DNA of 64,000 nt. Source: JAWWOW01 sp033851265 (GTDB taxonomy: Bacteria > Actinomycetota > Actinomycetes > JAWWOW01). Shown here piece by piece: positions 56,428-64,000 of the stretch. A program made the translations under genes and the position numbers. The notes beneath the pieces are model-generated. The model was given only the letters and a program-made list of their open reading frames with translations, was not told where the DNA came from and did no database searches. Positions within the stretch are counted from its first letter, which is position 1; each line of letters opens with the position of its first letter. The stretch lies in NCBI GenBank assembly GCA_033851265.1, contig JAWWOW010000018.1, positions 1 through 64,000 of the forward strand, written 5' to 3'.

Positions 56428-57102
56428 TCATCCGGTGGCAGCCCGGTCTTTGACCAGTCGCCCGATCGGGCTGGCGTCGAGTTCCTTGCGGAGCTCGGCG
56501 ACGTCCGCGTAGATCGCCACCGCCCCGGCCCGCTGGAGCTCCTCACGCGGGATGCCACCGGAAAGGACGGCGATGCAGGGCAGGCCCGCGCCCTTGGCGG
56601 CCTCGATGTCCCAGACCGTGTCCCCGACCATGACGCAGTGCTCGGGCCGGAGGTCGACCTTCTTCATCGCGGCGAACAGGATCGCCGGGTCGGGCTTCGC
56701 GGCTCCGGCGTCCTTGGCGCCCGTGACCGCGTCGAGCACGTCGTCGGCATCCAGCGCTTTGGTGAGCATCTCGACCTCGTCGGGGTCGGCGCTCGTCGCG
56801 AGTACGACAGCCAGCCCACGCTCCTTGCAGTCACGAAAGAGCTCACGCGCATCGGGAAAGGGGCGCAGCTGCTCGAGGTAGGGGCCATAGAAGTGGCTGT
56901 GCGCGGTGACGACCGCATCGTCCTCTCGACCGAGGAGGTCTTTGACCAGCCCGCTCGAGCCGCGACCGATCAGTCGATGCACGTCAGTCATCGACACGTC
57001 ATGACCGTGAGCGCGGAACGCCTGCCACCAGGCGACGACGTGCAGGTAGTTGTCATCAACGAGCGTCCCGTCGATATCGAAGAGAACTCCAATGCGTGCC
57101 AT
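56428..57102 (-). CDS. HAD-superfamily hydrolase (phosphoglycolate phosphatase-like)
   Basis: A 224-aa HAD phosphatase with motif I LFDIDGTLVDD (residues 7-17), motif II LATSADPDE, the Lys of motif III in AAKPDPAI and motif IV in VMVGDTVWDIEAAK. The cap is helical (subclass I). Substrate unknown. Divergent from the flavoprotein gene starting at 57139, and upstream of the LLM oxidoreductase. Confidence 0.9.
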   Translation of the reverse strand: MARIGVLFDIDGTLVDDNYLHVVAWWQAFRAHGHDVSMTDVHRLIGRGSSGLVKDLLGREDDAVVTAHSHFYGPYLEQLRPFPDARELFRDCKERGLAVVLATSADPDEVEMLTKALDADDVLDAVTGAKDAGAAKPDPAILFAAMKKVDLRPEHCVMVGDTVWDIEAAKGAGLPCIAVLSGGIPREELQRAGAVAIYADVAELRKELDASPIGRLVKDRAATG

Positions 57103-57138
57103 GTAGTGGCGCTACCCCGATGGGGCAGGCTCTAGGCC

Positions 57139-58473
57139 ATGACGGACGCCTTCGACCTCATCGTTCTCGGCGGCGGCTCGGCCGGTGAGTACATCGCCTC
57201 CGACCTGGCGGGTGAGCTGAGCGTCCTGCTCGTCGAGGAGAACTTCGTCGGCGGCGAATGCCCCTACATCGCGTGCATTCCGAGCAAGGCGATGTTGCTG
57301 GCCGCAGAGCAAGGAATGCCCTGGCCGGAGGCGATCCGCCGCCGCGACTCCGCCGCCGCACACCGCGATGACAGTGCAAAGGCACGGCACACGGTGCAAC
57401 GAGGTGTGACGCTTGTCCGCGCGCACGGCGTCGTGGCAGGACCTGGCGTCGTCGAGGCTGCGGGGTCGACGTACGCGTTCACCGATCTCGTCATCTCCAC
57501 CGGCGGCGCGCCGTCGAAACCACCCGTCGACGGACTCGCCGAACTCGAAACGTGGACGAGTGATTTCGCGCTGTCGTCAGAAGAGTTGCCCGAGCGGTTG
57601 CTGATCCTTGGAGGTGGCGCGGTCGGCTGTGAGCTTGCCCAGGTGTACGCGTCGTTCGGGACGCAGGTGACCATTGTCGAATCCGCCGATCACTTGCTGC
57701 CACGCGAACCAGAGTTCCTCGGCGCCGGGATAGCCGATGCGTTGCGCAAACGCACCGTCGACGTGCGCACTGGTGTGAGCGCGTCACGCGCCGACATGGT
57801 CGACGGGACGTATCGGCTTCATCTTGACGATGACGTCGTCATCGGCGATCGCCTGCTCGTTGCGGCAGGTAAGACACCGCGCACCGCGAACCTCGGTCTC
57901 GACAAGCTCGGTATCGACGTCGAGCCGGGCAAGCCCTTGAGCATCGACGATCAGTGCCACGTCATCGGTCAGGAGCACGTGTGGGCCGCTGGTGACGTCA
58001 CGGGTGTTGCGCCGTACACGCACACAGCCAACTATCACGCGCGCACGATCATCGCTGCACTGCAGGGCAAAGACGTGCGTGCCGACCACAGTGCGATTCC
58101 GAGAGTGGTGTACACCGACCCCGCGGCATTCGGCGTCGGACTCACGCCCGAACAGGCGAAGGACAAGGGCATCAGCATCGTGAGCGCATCGTTCGATGTC
58201 GGCGACACGGCACGTGCCTTCGTTGAACGCGAGGCCGGCACGACGGCCGTCAATGGACGGCTCGAGCTTTACGCCGACCGCGACCGCGGCGTGCTCGTTG
58301 GTGCGGCAGCCGTGGGCACCTACGCTGACGTGTGGACCGGCGAGCTCGTCCTCGCGGTGCGCGCCCAGGTCCCGGTACGCGTCCTCGCTGACGTCGTACA
58401 CGCTTTTCCCACCGTGGGCGAGGCGCTCGAGCCACCTGCCCGTGAACTCGCCGAGTCTCTGGAGAGCCGATGA
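57139..58473 (+). CDS. Pyridine nucleotide-disulfide oxidoreductase (FAD)
   Basis: A 444-aa flavoprotein of the dihydrolipoamide dehydrogenase/mercuric reductase group. FAD-binding VLGGGSAGEYIA near the start, a redox C-x4-C in GGECPYIACIPSK (Cys residues about 41 and 46), NAD(P)-binding LGGGAVGCELAQ (about 155-170) and AAGDVTG near 285 are clear. The C-terminal dimer domain is a little short, and the catalytic His-Glu dyad of lipoamide dehydrogenase (HxHPT) is replaced by VHAFPTVGEAL, so one His remains. Activity could be toward small disulfides or quinones. Its stop overlaps the next gene by 4 nt. Confidence 0.88.
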   Translation: MTDAFDLIVLGGGSAGEYIASDLAGELSVLLVEENFVGGECPYIACIPSKAMLLAAEQGMPWPEAIRRRDSAAAHRDDSAKARHTVQRGVTLVRAHGVVAGPGVVEAAGSTYAFTDLVISTGGAPSKPPVDGLAELETWTSDFALSSEELPERLLILGGGAVGCELAQVYASFGTQVTIVESADHLLPREPEFLGAGIADALRKRTVDVRTGVSASRADMVDGTYRLHLDDDVVIGDRLLVAAGKTPRTANLGLDKLGIDVEPGKPLSIDDQCHVIGQEHVWAAGDVTGVAPYTHTANYHARTIIAALQGKDVRADHSAIPRVVYTDPAAFGVGLTPEQAKDKGISIVSASFDVGDTARAFVEREAGTTAVNGRLELYADRDRGVLVGAAAVGTYADVWTGELVLAVRAQVPVRVLADVVHAFPTVGEALEPPARELAESLESR

Positions 58474-58679
58474 CCGGACCGCCGGACGACGAACTCGATA
58501 TCGAAGCGCCCGAGGAGTTGCCACTCGAAGCTCCGGAAGCCGACGTAGCGGAACAGCACACGCCGGTCAGTCCGCCTCCCGCCGACGGGCTTCCCACCGA
58601 GCTGCCGGCCGATGCCGATCCGGCCGACGTCCTCGACCAGCAGCGTGAGGTCGCCGCCGAGGACGACGAATACCGCTGA
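58470..58679 (+). CDS. Acidic, Pro-rich 69-aa protein
   Basis: A 69-aa disordered acidic protein (Asp+Glu about one third, many Pro). It overlaps the disulfide oxidoreductase stop by 4 nt (ATGA), so translation is coupled. No fold or family is recognised; it could be a modulator of the flavoprotein. Confidence 0.6.
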   Translation: MTGPPDDELDIEAPEELPLEAPEADVAEQHTPVSPPPADGLPTELPADADPADVLDQQREVAAEDDEYR

Positions 58680-58684
58680 GCGGA

Positions 58685-58700
58685 CCTACCGGTCGGTAGG
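58685..58700. promoter_or_regulatory. Perfect TetR-type operator
   Basis: CCTACCG (58685-58691) and CGGTAGG (58694-58700) form a 16-bp perfect palindrome with a 2-bp centre, located 21 bp before the TetR start at 58722. It is very likely an autoregulatory operator of the regulator and its downstream partner. Confidence 0.75.
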
Positions 58701-58721
58701 CTCCCCTTGTGGTGATCAACA

Positions 58722-59363
58722 GTGAGTGACGTGCGCGAGGACACACCGCGCCGGAGCGCCCGCCTCCCCCGCGTTGCCCGGCGCCACCAGTTGTTAGGAG
58801 CCGCTCAAGAGGTCTTCGTCGCTCAGGGCTACCACGCCGCGGCGATGGATGAGATTGCGGAAACTGCAGGCGTCAGCAAGCCGGTGCTCTACCAACACTT
58901 CCCGAGCAAGCTCGATCTCTACCTTGCGCTGCTCGAGCAGCACTGTGAGGACCTGATCGCGCGCGTGCGCTCCGCATTGGAGTCCACGACGGACAACAAG
59001 TTGCGTGTCGAGGCAGCGATCTCGGCGTACTTCGGCTTCGTTGCTGGTGATGGCGAGGCATTTCGGCTGGTGTTCGAGTCGGACTTGCGCAACGAGCCGG
59101 CTGTTCGCGAGCGGGTAGAAGGAGCGTCGCGCGAGTGTGCGGACATGATCGCGATGACCATTGCAAAGGACACCGGCTCGGTCGAAGACGAGGCTCGGCT
59201 GCTGTCCGTCGGACTTGCCGGCCTGGCTGAGATCGGCGCGCGCTACTGGCTCACCAGCCCGGGCTCCGTCGACCGGGACCGCGCGGTCGCGCTGCTCTCG
59301 GCGCTGGCCTGGCGTGGCATCAGTGCCTTCCCCCGCGCGGGCGACCCGACGTCCACCGGTTAA
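58722..59363 (+). CDS. TetR-family transcriptional repressor
   Basis: A 213-aa TetR protein. The N-terminal HTH (about 25-70) is RRHQLLGAAQEVFVAQGYHAAAMDEIAETAGVSKPVLYQHFPSK in shortened form, and the C-terminal ligand domain is helical. GTG at 58722 is the preferred start. A perfect palindrome lies just upstream. The DUF3107 gene follows after 9 bp, the same pairing seen in mycobacteria, so both are likely repressed together. Ligand is unknown. Confidence 0.9.
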   Translation: MSDVREDTPRRSARLPRVARRHQLLGAAQEVFVAQGYHAAAMDEIAETAGVSKPVLYQHFPSKLDLYLALLEQHCEDLIARVRSALESTTDNKLRVEAAISAYFGFVAGDGEAFRLVFESDLRNEPAVRERVEGASRECADMIAMTIAKDTGSVEDEARLLSVGLAGLAEIGARYWLTSPGSVDRDRAVALLSALAWRGISAFPRAGDPTSTG

Positions 59364-59372
59364 CCTGGCGTC

Positions 59373-59597
59373 GTGGAGGTAAAGATCGGCGTTCAATACG
59401 CCATGCGCGAGATCATTCTCGAAAGCACAGATACGCCCGAGAATGTCGAGAAGGCCGTTGCGAGCGCCCTGAAATCAGGCGGCATGCTGACCCTCGTCGA
59501 CGAGAGCGGCCGCAAGGTAATCGTGCCCGCCGACCGGTTGGCCTACGTCGAGATCGGTGAGCCCCGGGAACGCCGCGTCGGCTTCGGCGCCATCTAG
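59373..59597 (+). CDS. DUF3107 family protein
   Basis: A 74-aa protein with the DUF3107 pattern VEVKIGVQYAMREIILESTD...VEKAVASALKSGGMLTL...GRKVIVPADRLAYVEIG. The family is actinobacterial and adenine-nucleotide binding has been proposed, but no firm role is known. GTG 59373 follows the TetR gene closely and is probably co-transcribed. Confidence 0.9.
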   Translation: MEVKIGVQYAMREIILESTDTPENVEKAVASALKSGGMLTLVDESGRKVIVPADRLAYVEIGEPRERRVGFGAI

Positions 59598-59648
59598 CTA
59601 TAAGGCAAACCAAAAGCGCAATTAGGGGACCAACACCCGTTCAGTCGC

Positions 59649-59702
59649 GTTGCCACCTGCCGCGTCGTTTTGTGCGCCGAAAACGACGCCGTGGGTGGCA
59701 AC
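59649..59702. terminator. Bidirectional hairpin between DUF3107 and ferritin-like genes
   Basis: GTTGCCACC (59649-59657) pairs with GGTGGCAAC (59694-59702), and an inner CGTCGTTTT / AAAACGACG stem continues it. It lies between convergent genes and probably terminates both. A few T/A residues in the arms make it effective in either direction. Confidence 0.65.
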
Positions 59703-59780
59703 GTGCAAACCGCGCCGCCGCTCGCTCCTCGCTGCGCTCCTGCTCTGCTCTTCGTTGCGCTCTTGCTTTTGACTTTGCTC

Positions 59781-60443
59781 TTACGCCTTCAGACCGAGCG
59801 CCTGCATGCGATTGGCGTGTTCGTCGGTCAACCGTTTGAGCATTGCGGTGAGATCAGCTGCGTCGGCTTCGGCGTGTTCGCCGCCTTCGCCGACGATCAG
59901 CCGGGCGAGCCCTTCTCGTTCCGCGGCTACGTGGTAGGCCTGCGTCAAGGCTTCGCCGACAAGACGTCGCGCCCACAGTGCCAGTCGACCAGCAACGGTC
60001 GGCTCCGCCTGGATCGCCGTACGAACATGGTCGACTGCAAACGCAGCGTGTCCGGTGTCGGCGAGTACATCGAGCACCAGAGTGCGCGTCGGTTCCGGAA
60101 CCTTCTGGGCAACCTCACGGTAGAAGTCGATCCCGAAATTGTCTCCGACGTACGCCTTGACCAAGCCTTCGAGCCAATCAGCCGGTGCGGTCTGCTCATG
60201 GAACGCGTCGAGCACTGACACGAACGGCGTCATCGCCTCTTCTGCAATGACGCCGAGTTCCTTTTCCAAATGGTCGTGTAAGCGTTGGTAGTGACCAAAC
60301 TCGGCAACGGCCATACCAGCCAACGCAGCGCGGTCCTCCAGCGTGGGCGCGAGTCGCGCGTCGTCAACCAAGCGGTCAAAGGCGGTGAGCTCGGCGTACG
60401 CGAGCAGCCCGACCAGGTCAACGATGGCGTCGTCCACTGGCAT
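59781..60443 (-). CDS. Ferritin-like fold protein
   Basis: A 220-aa four-helix protein of the actinobacterial ferritin-like family. Candidate metal ligands lie in VAEFGHYQRLHDH (Glu-x2-His, about residue 47), DTGHAAFAV and EALTQAYHVAAERE. It resembles the MiaE-type group but is not the canonical tRNA hydroxylase. In mycobacteria a homologue lies beside rhlE and the TetR/DUF3107 pair, like here. The reaction is unknown. Confidence 0.82.
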   Translation of the reverse strand: MPVDDAIVDLVGLLAYAELTAFDRLVDDARLAPTLEDRAALAGMAVAEFGHYQRLHDHLEKELGVIAEEAMTPFVSVLDAFHEQTAPADWLEGLVKAYVGDNFGIDFYREVAQKVPEPTRTLVLDVLADTGHAAFAVDHVRTAIQAEPTVAGRLALWARRLVGEALTQAYHVAAEREGLARLIVGEGGEHAEADAADLTAMLKRLTDEHANRMQALGLKA

Positions 60444-60478
60444 AAACGGAGCCTAATGGGCGTTGGAAGGTAGACTTG

Positions 60479-61987
60479 ATGTTGGTTGTCGGCCGATGGC
60501 GCCGGCACAGCGGCCTCGACGGGCCGCCTACGAGAGGCCTGGTTCTGTCCGAAGACGCTGTTCAACCTGAGTTCGAAAGCGCGCCCGCACCGACGTTTCG
60601 CAGTTTGGGAGTTGCCCCCGCCATCGCCGACGCGCTGGAGGCGGAGGGGATCATTCATCCGTTCCCCATCCAGACGCTTGCGCTGCCTGTGGTGCTTCGC
60701 GGCGACGATGTCATCGGTCAAGCACGCACCGGCACCGGCAAGACGTTCGCGTTCGGTATCCCGCTGTTGATGAACCTCGACTTGCCCGGCGACGGCAAAC
60801 CGGCGGCACTCGTCGTCGTACCAACGCGTGAACTCTGCGTGCAGGTCGCGTCCGACATCAACCGAGCCGGGCGCAACCTCGGCGCACGCGTTCTCGCGAT
60901 CTACGGCGGTCGTTCGTACGAGCCACAGGTGGAAGCCCTGAAGAAGGGCATCGACGTCGTGGTCGGTACGCCGGGACGCCTACTCGACCTTGCGCGGCAA
61001 CGTCACCTCGACTTGTCACACGTGCGCACGCTCGTCCTCGACGAAGCCGACGAAATGCTCGACCTCGGCTTCCTCCCTGACGTCGAAGCGATCGTGTCGC
61101 TGACGAACGTGGACCGGCAATCGATGTTGTTCTCGGCCACGATGCCCGGTCCGATCGTGACGCTGTCTCGCCGCTACCTTCGTCGGGCCGTGAACATCCG
61201 AGCGGAAAGCCCGGATGAGAATGCGACCGTTCCGACCACGCAGCAGCACGTGTTTCGTGCACACGCACTCGACAAGATCGAGATGCTCGCGCGCATTCTG
61301 CAGGCACGCAGCCGCGGTTTGGTGATGGTGTTCGTCCGCACCAAGCGCACCGCTGCCAAGGTTGCCGACGATCTCGCCGAACGCGGCTTCGCCGCGGCGG
61401 CCGTGCACGGTGACTTAGGGCAAGGTCAACGTGAGCAGGCGCTTCGCGCGTTCCGAACCGGCAAGGTCGACGTGCTGGTCGCTACCGACGTCGCAGCGCG
61501 CGGGATCGACATCGGTGGCGTGACGCACGTCGTCAACTACCAATGCCCGGAAGACGAGAAGACCTACCTCCACCGCATCGGACGCACCGGCCGTGCTGGT
61601 GAGTCGGGCGTTGCCGTGACGTTCGTCGACTGGGATGACCTGCATCGGTGGACGCTGATCAACACCGCCCTCAAGCTGCCGTTCCCGGATCCACCCGAGA
61701 CGTATTCGACCTCGGATCATCTGTTCGAGACGTTGGACATCCCGCCGGGCATCACCGGCCGGCTGCCCCGCAGCAAGCGCACCCGCGCGGGCCTGAACGC
61801 CGAGGTGCTCGAAGACCTCGGCGAGACCGGACGTGCTCGCTCGCGCGCCCCCCGCGGCAGCGGCCCGCGACCCGCGGCACACGCACCAGACGGCGGCGAG
61901 GGCGGTGACCGGCCCTCTGCGCCCGGGCGCCGCAAGCATCCGCGTCGGCGTACGCGTGGCGGAGCAACCGACCCCACCGAGGGCTGA
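60479..61987 (+). CDS. rhlE: DEAD-box RNA helicase (RhlE/DeaD-like)
   Basis: A 502-aa DEAD-box helicase. The Q motif (FRSLGVAPAIADALEAEG...PFPIQ, about 40-65), Walker A ARTGTGKT (82-89), DEADEMLD, SATMP, ARGIDIGGV and HRIGRTGRAG occur in order. The C-terminal ~80 residues are basic and Gly/Arg/Pro-rich (RNA-binding tail). ATG 60479 has GGAAGG 8 nt upstream; TTG 60476 is just before it. The helicase remodels RNA in ribosome assembly or decay. Confidence 0.92.
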   Translation: MLVVGRWRRHSGLDGPPTRGLVLSEDAVQPEFESAPAPTFRSLGVAPAIADALEAEGIIHPFPIQTLALPVVLRGDDVIGQARTGTGKTFAFGIPLLMNLDLPGDGKPAALVVVPTRELCVQVASDINRAGRNLGARVLAIYGGRSYEPQVEALKKGIDVVVGTPGRLLDLARQRHLDLSHVRTLVLDEADEMLDLGFLPDVEAIVSLTNVDRQSMLFSATMPGPIVTLSRRYLRRAVNIRAESPDENATVPTTQQHVFRAHALDKIEMLARILQARSRGLVMVFVRTKRTAAKVADDLAERGFAAAAVHGDLGQGQREQALRAFRTGKVDVLVATDVAARGIDIGGVTHVVNYQCPEDEKTYLHRIGRTGRAGESGVAVTFVDWDDLHRWTLINTALKLPFPDPPETYSTSDHLFETLDIPPGITGRLPRSKRTRAGLNAEVLEDLGETGRARSRAPRGSGPRPAAHAPDGGEGGDRPSAPGRRKHPRRRTRGGATDPTEG

Positions 61988-62058
61988 CCCCTACGGGCGG
62001 TCAAGACGCCCCCCTCCAGAGCCGACAAATCTGGCAAGCGTTGGTGGAGGGAGCCCCC

Positions 62059-62523
62059 GTGACACTGCACAGCGTCGCCGGTCACCGGATCGGAGAAGAC
62101 ACCGAGGACTTGAAGGGCTGGCTTCGCGACCTCGAAGGCTGCCCGACGGTCACCCACACCCACGTGCTCGTCTGCGCCAACGACGTCCATGACGAGCCGG
62201 CCACCTGGTTCTACGTCGAAGCCGACCCGGCACAAGGCGTCGTACGCCGTCGTTGCCTGGCGTGCGGACTCGTTGCGGCCACCCTCGACTCCGAAGAGCG
62301 CTGGAGCCACCCGCACATGTGGTCGTGCAACAGCTGCGGCCAGTCCATCGCTGAGGTAGCCGCCGGGATACACGCGCCCTCGGAGGACCCTGACTCAGAC
62401 GCTGCCGGCCCGGTGTCCTGGTTGGCGATCGGCGTGCGCTGCGTTGGTTGCGGCACGCTCGCTGGTGTCACCGACTTCGTGGTCCGCGGCGAGGTGTACC
62501 ACGAGGTCATCACCGCACTGTGA
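62059..62523 (+). CDS. Zinc-ribbon hypothetical protein
   Basis: A 154-aa protein with three CxxC pairs (RCLACG, SCNSCG and RCVGCG) and an acidic N-terminal region. GTG at 62059 is preferred over 62041 since GGAGGG lies about 7 nt upstream. The middle part has WFYVEADPAQGVVRRRCLACG. The family is unknown to me; it lies between rhlE and the zinc-ribbon gene before parA, all in a conserved core region. Confidence 0.7.
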   Translation: MTLHSVAGHRIGEDTEDLKGWLRDLEGCPTVTHTHVLVCANDVHDEPATWFYVEADPAQGVVRRRCLACGLVAATLDSEERWSHPHMWSCNSCGQSIAEVAAGIHAPSEDPDSDAAGPVSWLAIGVRCVGCGTLAGVTDFVVRGEVYHEVITAL

Positions 62524-62526
62524 GCT

Positions 62527-62841
62527 TCAGAACTGGATCGAGACCCGCACCCAGGTGAAGTGTCCGCACGCCGGGCACTTGAGCCACGACGGATTGTCTC
62601 GGCGCAGGAACGGCAGATGCACACTCGGTAGTGCGGCCCGCAGACCTTGTGCAGGCGAGAGCACCGACCGCTCATGGCACGACGAGCATTCGATCGTCAC
62701 TGACCCGAATGCTGGTGTCGGCTCCGACTCCGCGACGCTGAACAACGCGCGCTTGCCATCAGCGTCGCGAATCTCCGTCGCAGGGGCTGCGGGAGCTGCA
62801 TGCGGGGTACGCGGCCGCACCCGGTCGAGACCGCCGCTCAT
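62527..62841 (-). CDS. Small zinc-ribbon hypothetical protein
   Basis: A 104-aa protein. The first ~45 residues are Pro/Ala-rich; the rest holds two CxxC pairs (IECSSCHERS and KCPACGHFTWV), a zinc ribbon. Its start overlaps the parA stop by 4 nt (ATGA), so translation is coupled. The family is not recognised. It converges on the other zinc-ribbon gene with a gap of 3 bp. Confidence 0.7.
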   Translation of the reverse strand: MSGGLDRVRPRTPHAAPAAPATEIRDADGKRALFSVAESEPTPAFGSVTIECSSCHERSVLSPAQGLRAALPSVHLPFLRRDNPSWLKCPACGHFTWVRVSIQF

Positions 62842-63659
62842 GCCACACCGCCACTAACAGTTTTTTCGATCAGGTCGATCGGGCTTTCCTGCCCAATGAT
62901 CTCGGGCACCCCAACCAACGTGCGCGCCAGCTGCTGATATGCCTGCGCACCGGGCGTCGACTTCGAGGTGGTGAGGATCGACTTGCCGGCTGCAGGAGCC
63001 TCTGCGAAACGGATCGACTTCGCAATGGGCGGGTCGAGCACCTCGAGGCCGTACCGACTCGACACGTCCGCGAGCACCTCGCGCGCATGCGTTGTCCGCG
63101 CGTCGTACAACGTCGGGAGTACGCCGAGCACGCGCAAGTCGCGGTTGGTCAGCCGCTGGACGTCGTGCACGGTGTCGAGCAACTGGCCGACACCGCGATG
63201 TGACAGGGCCTCACACTGGAGCGGCACGATGACCTCATCGGCAGCCGTCAACGCGTTGATCGTGAGCACACCGAGTGACGGCGGGCAGTCCAGCAACACC
63301 CAGTCGTAGCCGGAGGCGATGTCTTCCATCGCGAGCCGCAGGGTCTGCTCGCGACCGGTCTTGGTCAGCAGCACCGCCTCGCAGCCCGCGAGATCGATCG
63401 TCGCGGGCAACAGGTCGGGGCCGTCGCTGGTGCTCTGCAACGCCATGCCCGCCGACACACGACCGAGCAACACGTCGTGGACGGAAAGCTCGAGCGCATC
63501 TGGATCAAAACCCAGCGAGAACGTCAGGCAGGCCTGCGGATCAAGGTCGACGAGCAAGACTTTCTGCCCGAGCTCGCACAGGGCAGCACCGAGCGACGCA
63601 ACGGTCGTGGTCTTGGCCACGCCGCCCTTTTGGTTGGCTACGGCGATGATTCTGGTCAC
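62838..63659 (-). CDS. ParA/Soj-type ATPase
   Basis: A 273-aa deviant Walker A ATPase. KGGVAKTT (residues 11-18) with the signature Lys, VDLDPQACLTF, and DCPPSLGVLT are intact. GTG 63659 gives the family N-terminus; the upstream part of the ORF is rejected because it is not conserved. The chromosomal parAB locus near oriC is normally elsewhere and no ParB gene is adjacent, so it is a second Soj-like protein that may position a protein cargo. It is coupled to the zinc-ribbon gene downstream. The same order with rhlE occurs in mycobacteria. Confidence 0.88.
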   Translation of the reverse strand: MTRIIAVANQKGGVAKTTTVASLGAALCELGQKVLLVDLDPQACLTFSLGFDPDALELSVHDVLLGRVSAGMALQSTSDGPDLLPATIDLAGCEAVLLTKTGREQTLRLAMEDIASGYDWVLLDCPPSLGVLTINALTAADEVIVPLQCEALSHRGVGQLLDTVHDVQRLTNRDLRVLGVLPTLYDARTTHAREVLADVSSRYGLEVLDPPIAKSIRFAEAPAAGKSILTTSKSTPGAQAYQQLARTLVGVPEIIGQESPIDLIEKTVSGGVA

Positions 63660-63812
63660 GCGCGGACATCCCAAAATTAGGGGGAAGGGGAACGTGCGGA
63701 GCGGCCATCCTCCCCCGCCTACCGATGAGGAGCAACCCGCCGTCCGGCGAGTGAGCGAAGAGTTTTCATACAGTTCACATATGAGGCGCATTTCGCATCG
63801 CGGAGGTCGACC

Positions 63813-64000
63813 CTGAGCAAGCCCCTGTCGCTCGACCTGCCCGACGGTGCAACGGCGGCCACGATCGACATCGCGACCGGCCCCCTTGCCGTTCTCGATG
63901 TCCGTCCGCTCGCCGCTGATGTCCGGGATCAGGAGGTCAGCACCGCACTCCTTGTGCCTGGCTTCACCGGAAGCAAGGAGGATTTCCTGCCTGTCCTCGG
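63813..64000 (+). CDS. Alpha/beta hydrolase, N-terminal part (runs off the window)
   Basis: The first 62 codons of an alpha/beta hydrolase-like protein; the segment ALLVPGFTGSKEDFLPVL (from about residue 46) has the oxyanion-hole H/PGF pattern. CTG at 63813 appears to be the start: GGAGG lies 6 nt upstream, a TGA closes the frame about 20 codons upstream, and no ATG, GTG or TTG occurs between this stop and codon ~44. It diverges from parA. The nucleophile elbow lies outside the window. Confidence 0.65.
   Translation, partial: MSKPLSLDLPDGATAATIDIATGPLAVLDVRPLAADVRDQEVSTALLVPGFTGSKEDFLPVL

Overview
This is a high-G+C actinobacterial chromosome segment. GTG starts, a WhiB-family regulator with an AT-hook, an AdnAB pair, a single Ku protein, UPF0182, DUF3107 and DUF3152 proteins all point to Actinomycetota. 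From memory of the Mycobacterium tuberculosis map, about 14-63 kb follows the order of the Rv3193c-Rv3213c neighbourhood (UPF0182, YlbL-like protease, DUF2342, ABC1 kinase, WhiB7, UvrD2, NudC, AdnB, AdnA, ATL protein, MoeZ, DUF3152, DUF3107, TetR, ferritin-like protein, RhlE, Soj/ParA), with local insertions. I would place the organism in a Frankiales/Nakamurellales/Sporichthyales-like lineage, without certainty on genus.

Region 1 (0.2-2.4 kb) is a secreted SBBP-type beta-propeller protein. Region 2 (2.6-13.8 kb) is an accessory, defence-like island ending beside an initiator tRNA-fMet gene (14,051-14,124, minus). It holds a Vsr endonuclease, a truncated 5-methylcytosine methyltransferase remnant, a HEPN-motif protein, a TrmB/LuxR-type regulator with a strong operator-like dyad, a ComF-like phosphoribosyltransferase overlapping a DprA homologue, an Eco57I-like DNA methyltransferase, and a convergent overlapping operon of a ParB-like protein, a SNF2-like helicase and a DUF3883 nuclease-like protein. 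The last six genes are the best candidate for an undescribed DNA modification/restriction system. No integrase is visible.

Region 3 (14-33 kb) is core: UPF0182 membrane protein, a large orphan sensor kinase, a PDZ-Lon protease, an ECF sigma factor with a membrane-anchored tail overlapping a 60-aa secreted peptide gene, a DUF2342 protein, a YgjP-like metallopeptidase, enoyl-CoA hydratase, a DUF5679 zinc-ribbon protein, an E1-like protein, an ABC1 kinase and a five-gene overlapping ABC-2 exporter operon.

Region 4 (33-41 kb) has secreted proteins (a nucleosidase-like protein, a seven-repeat WAVG protein, a chymotrypsin-like protease), an apparently circularly permuted phosphodiesterase, and whiB7 with a complete upstream-ORF/attenuator leader beside uvrD2. 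Region 5 (41-56 kb) is mainly genome maintenance (AdnA, AdnB, ATL, Ku) plus MoeZ, NudC and small regulators. Region 6 (56-64 kb) has a HAD phosphatase, a flavoprotein disulfide reductase, a TetR regulator with a perfect palindromic operator, DUF3107, a ferritin-like protein, RhlE-type helicase, ParA and the start of an alpha/beta hydrolase that seems to use CTG as start codon.

All family calls come from reading the sequence and remembered family signatures; no database search was run.
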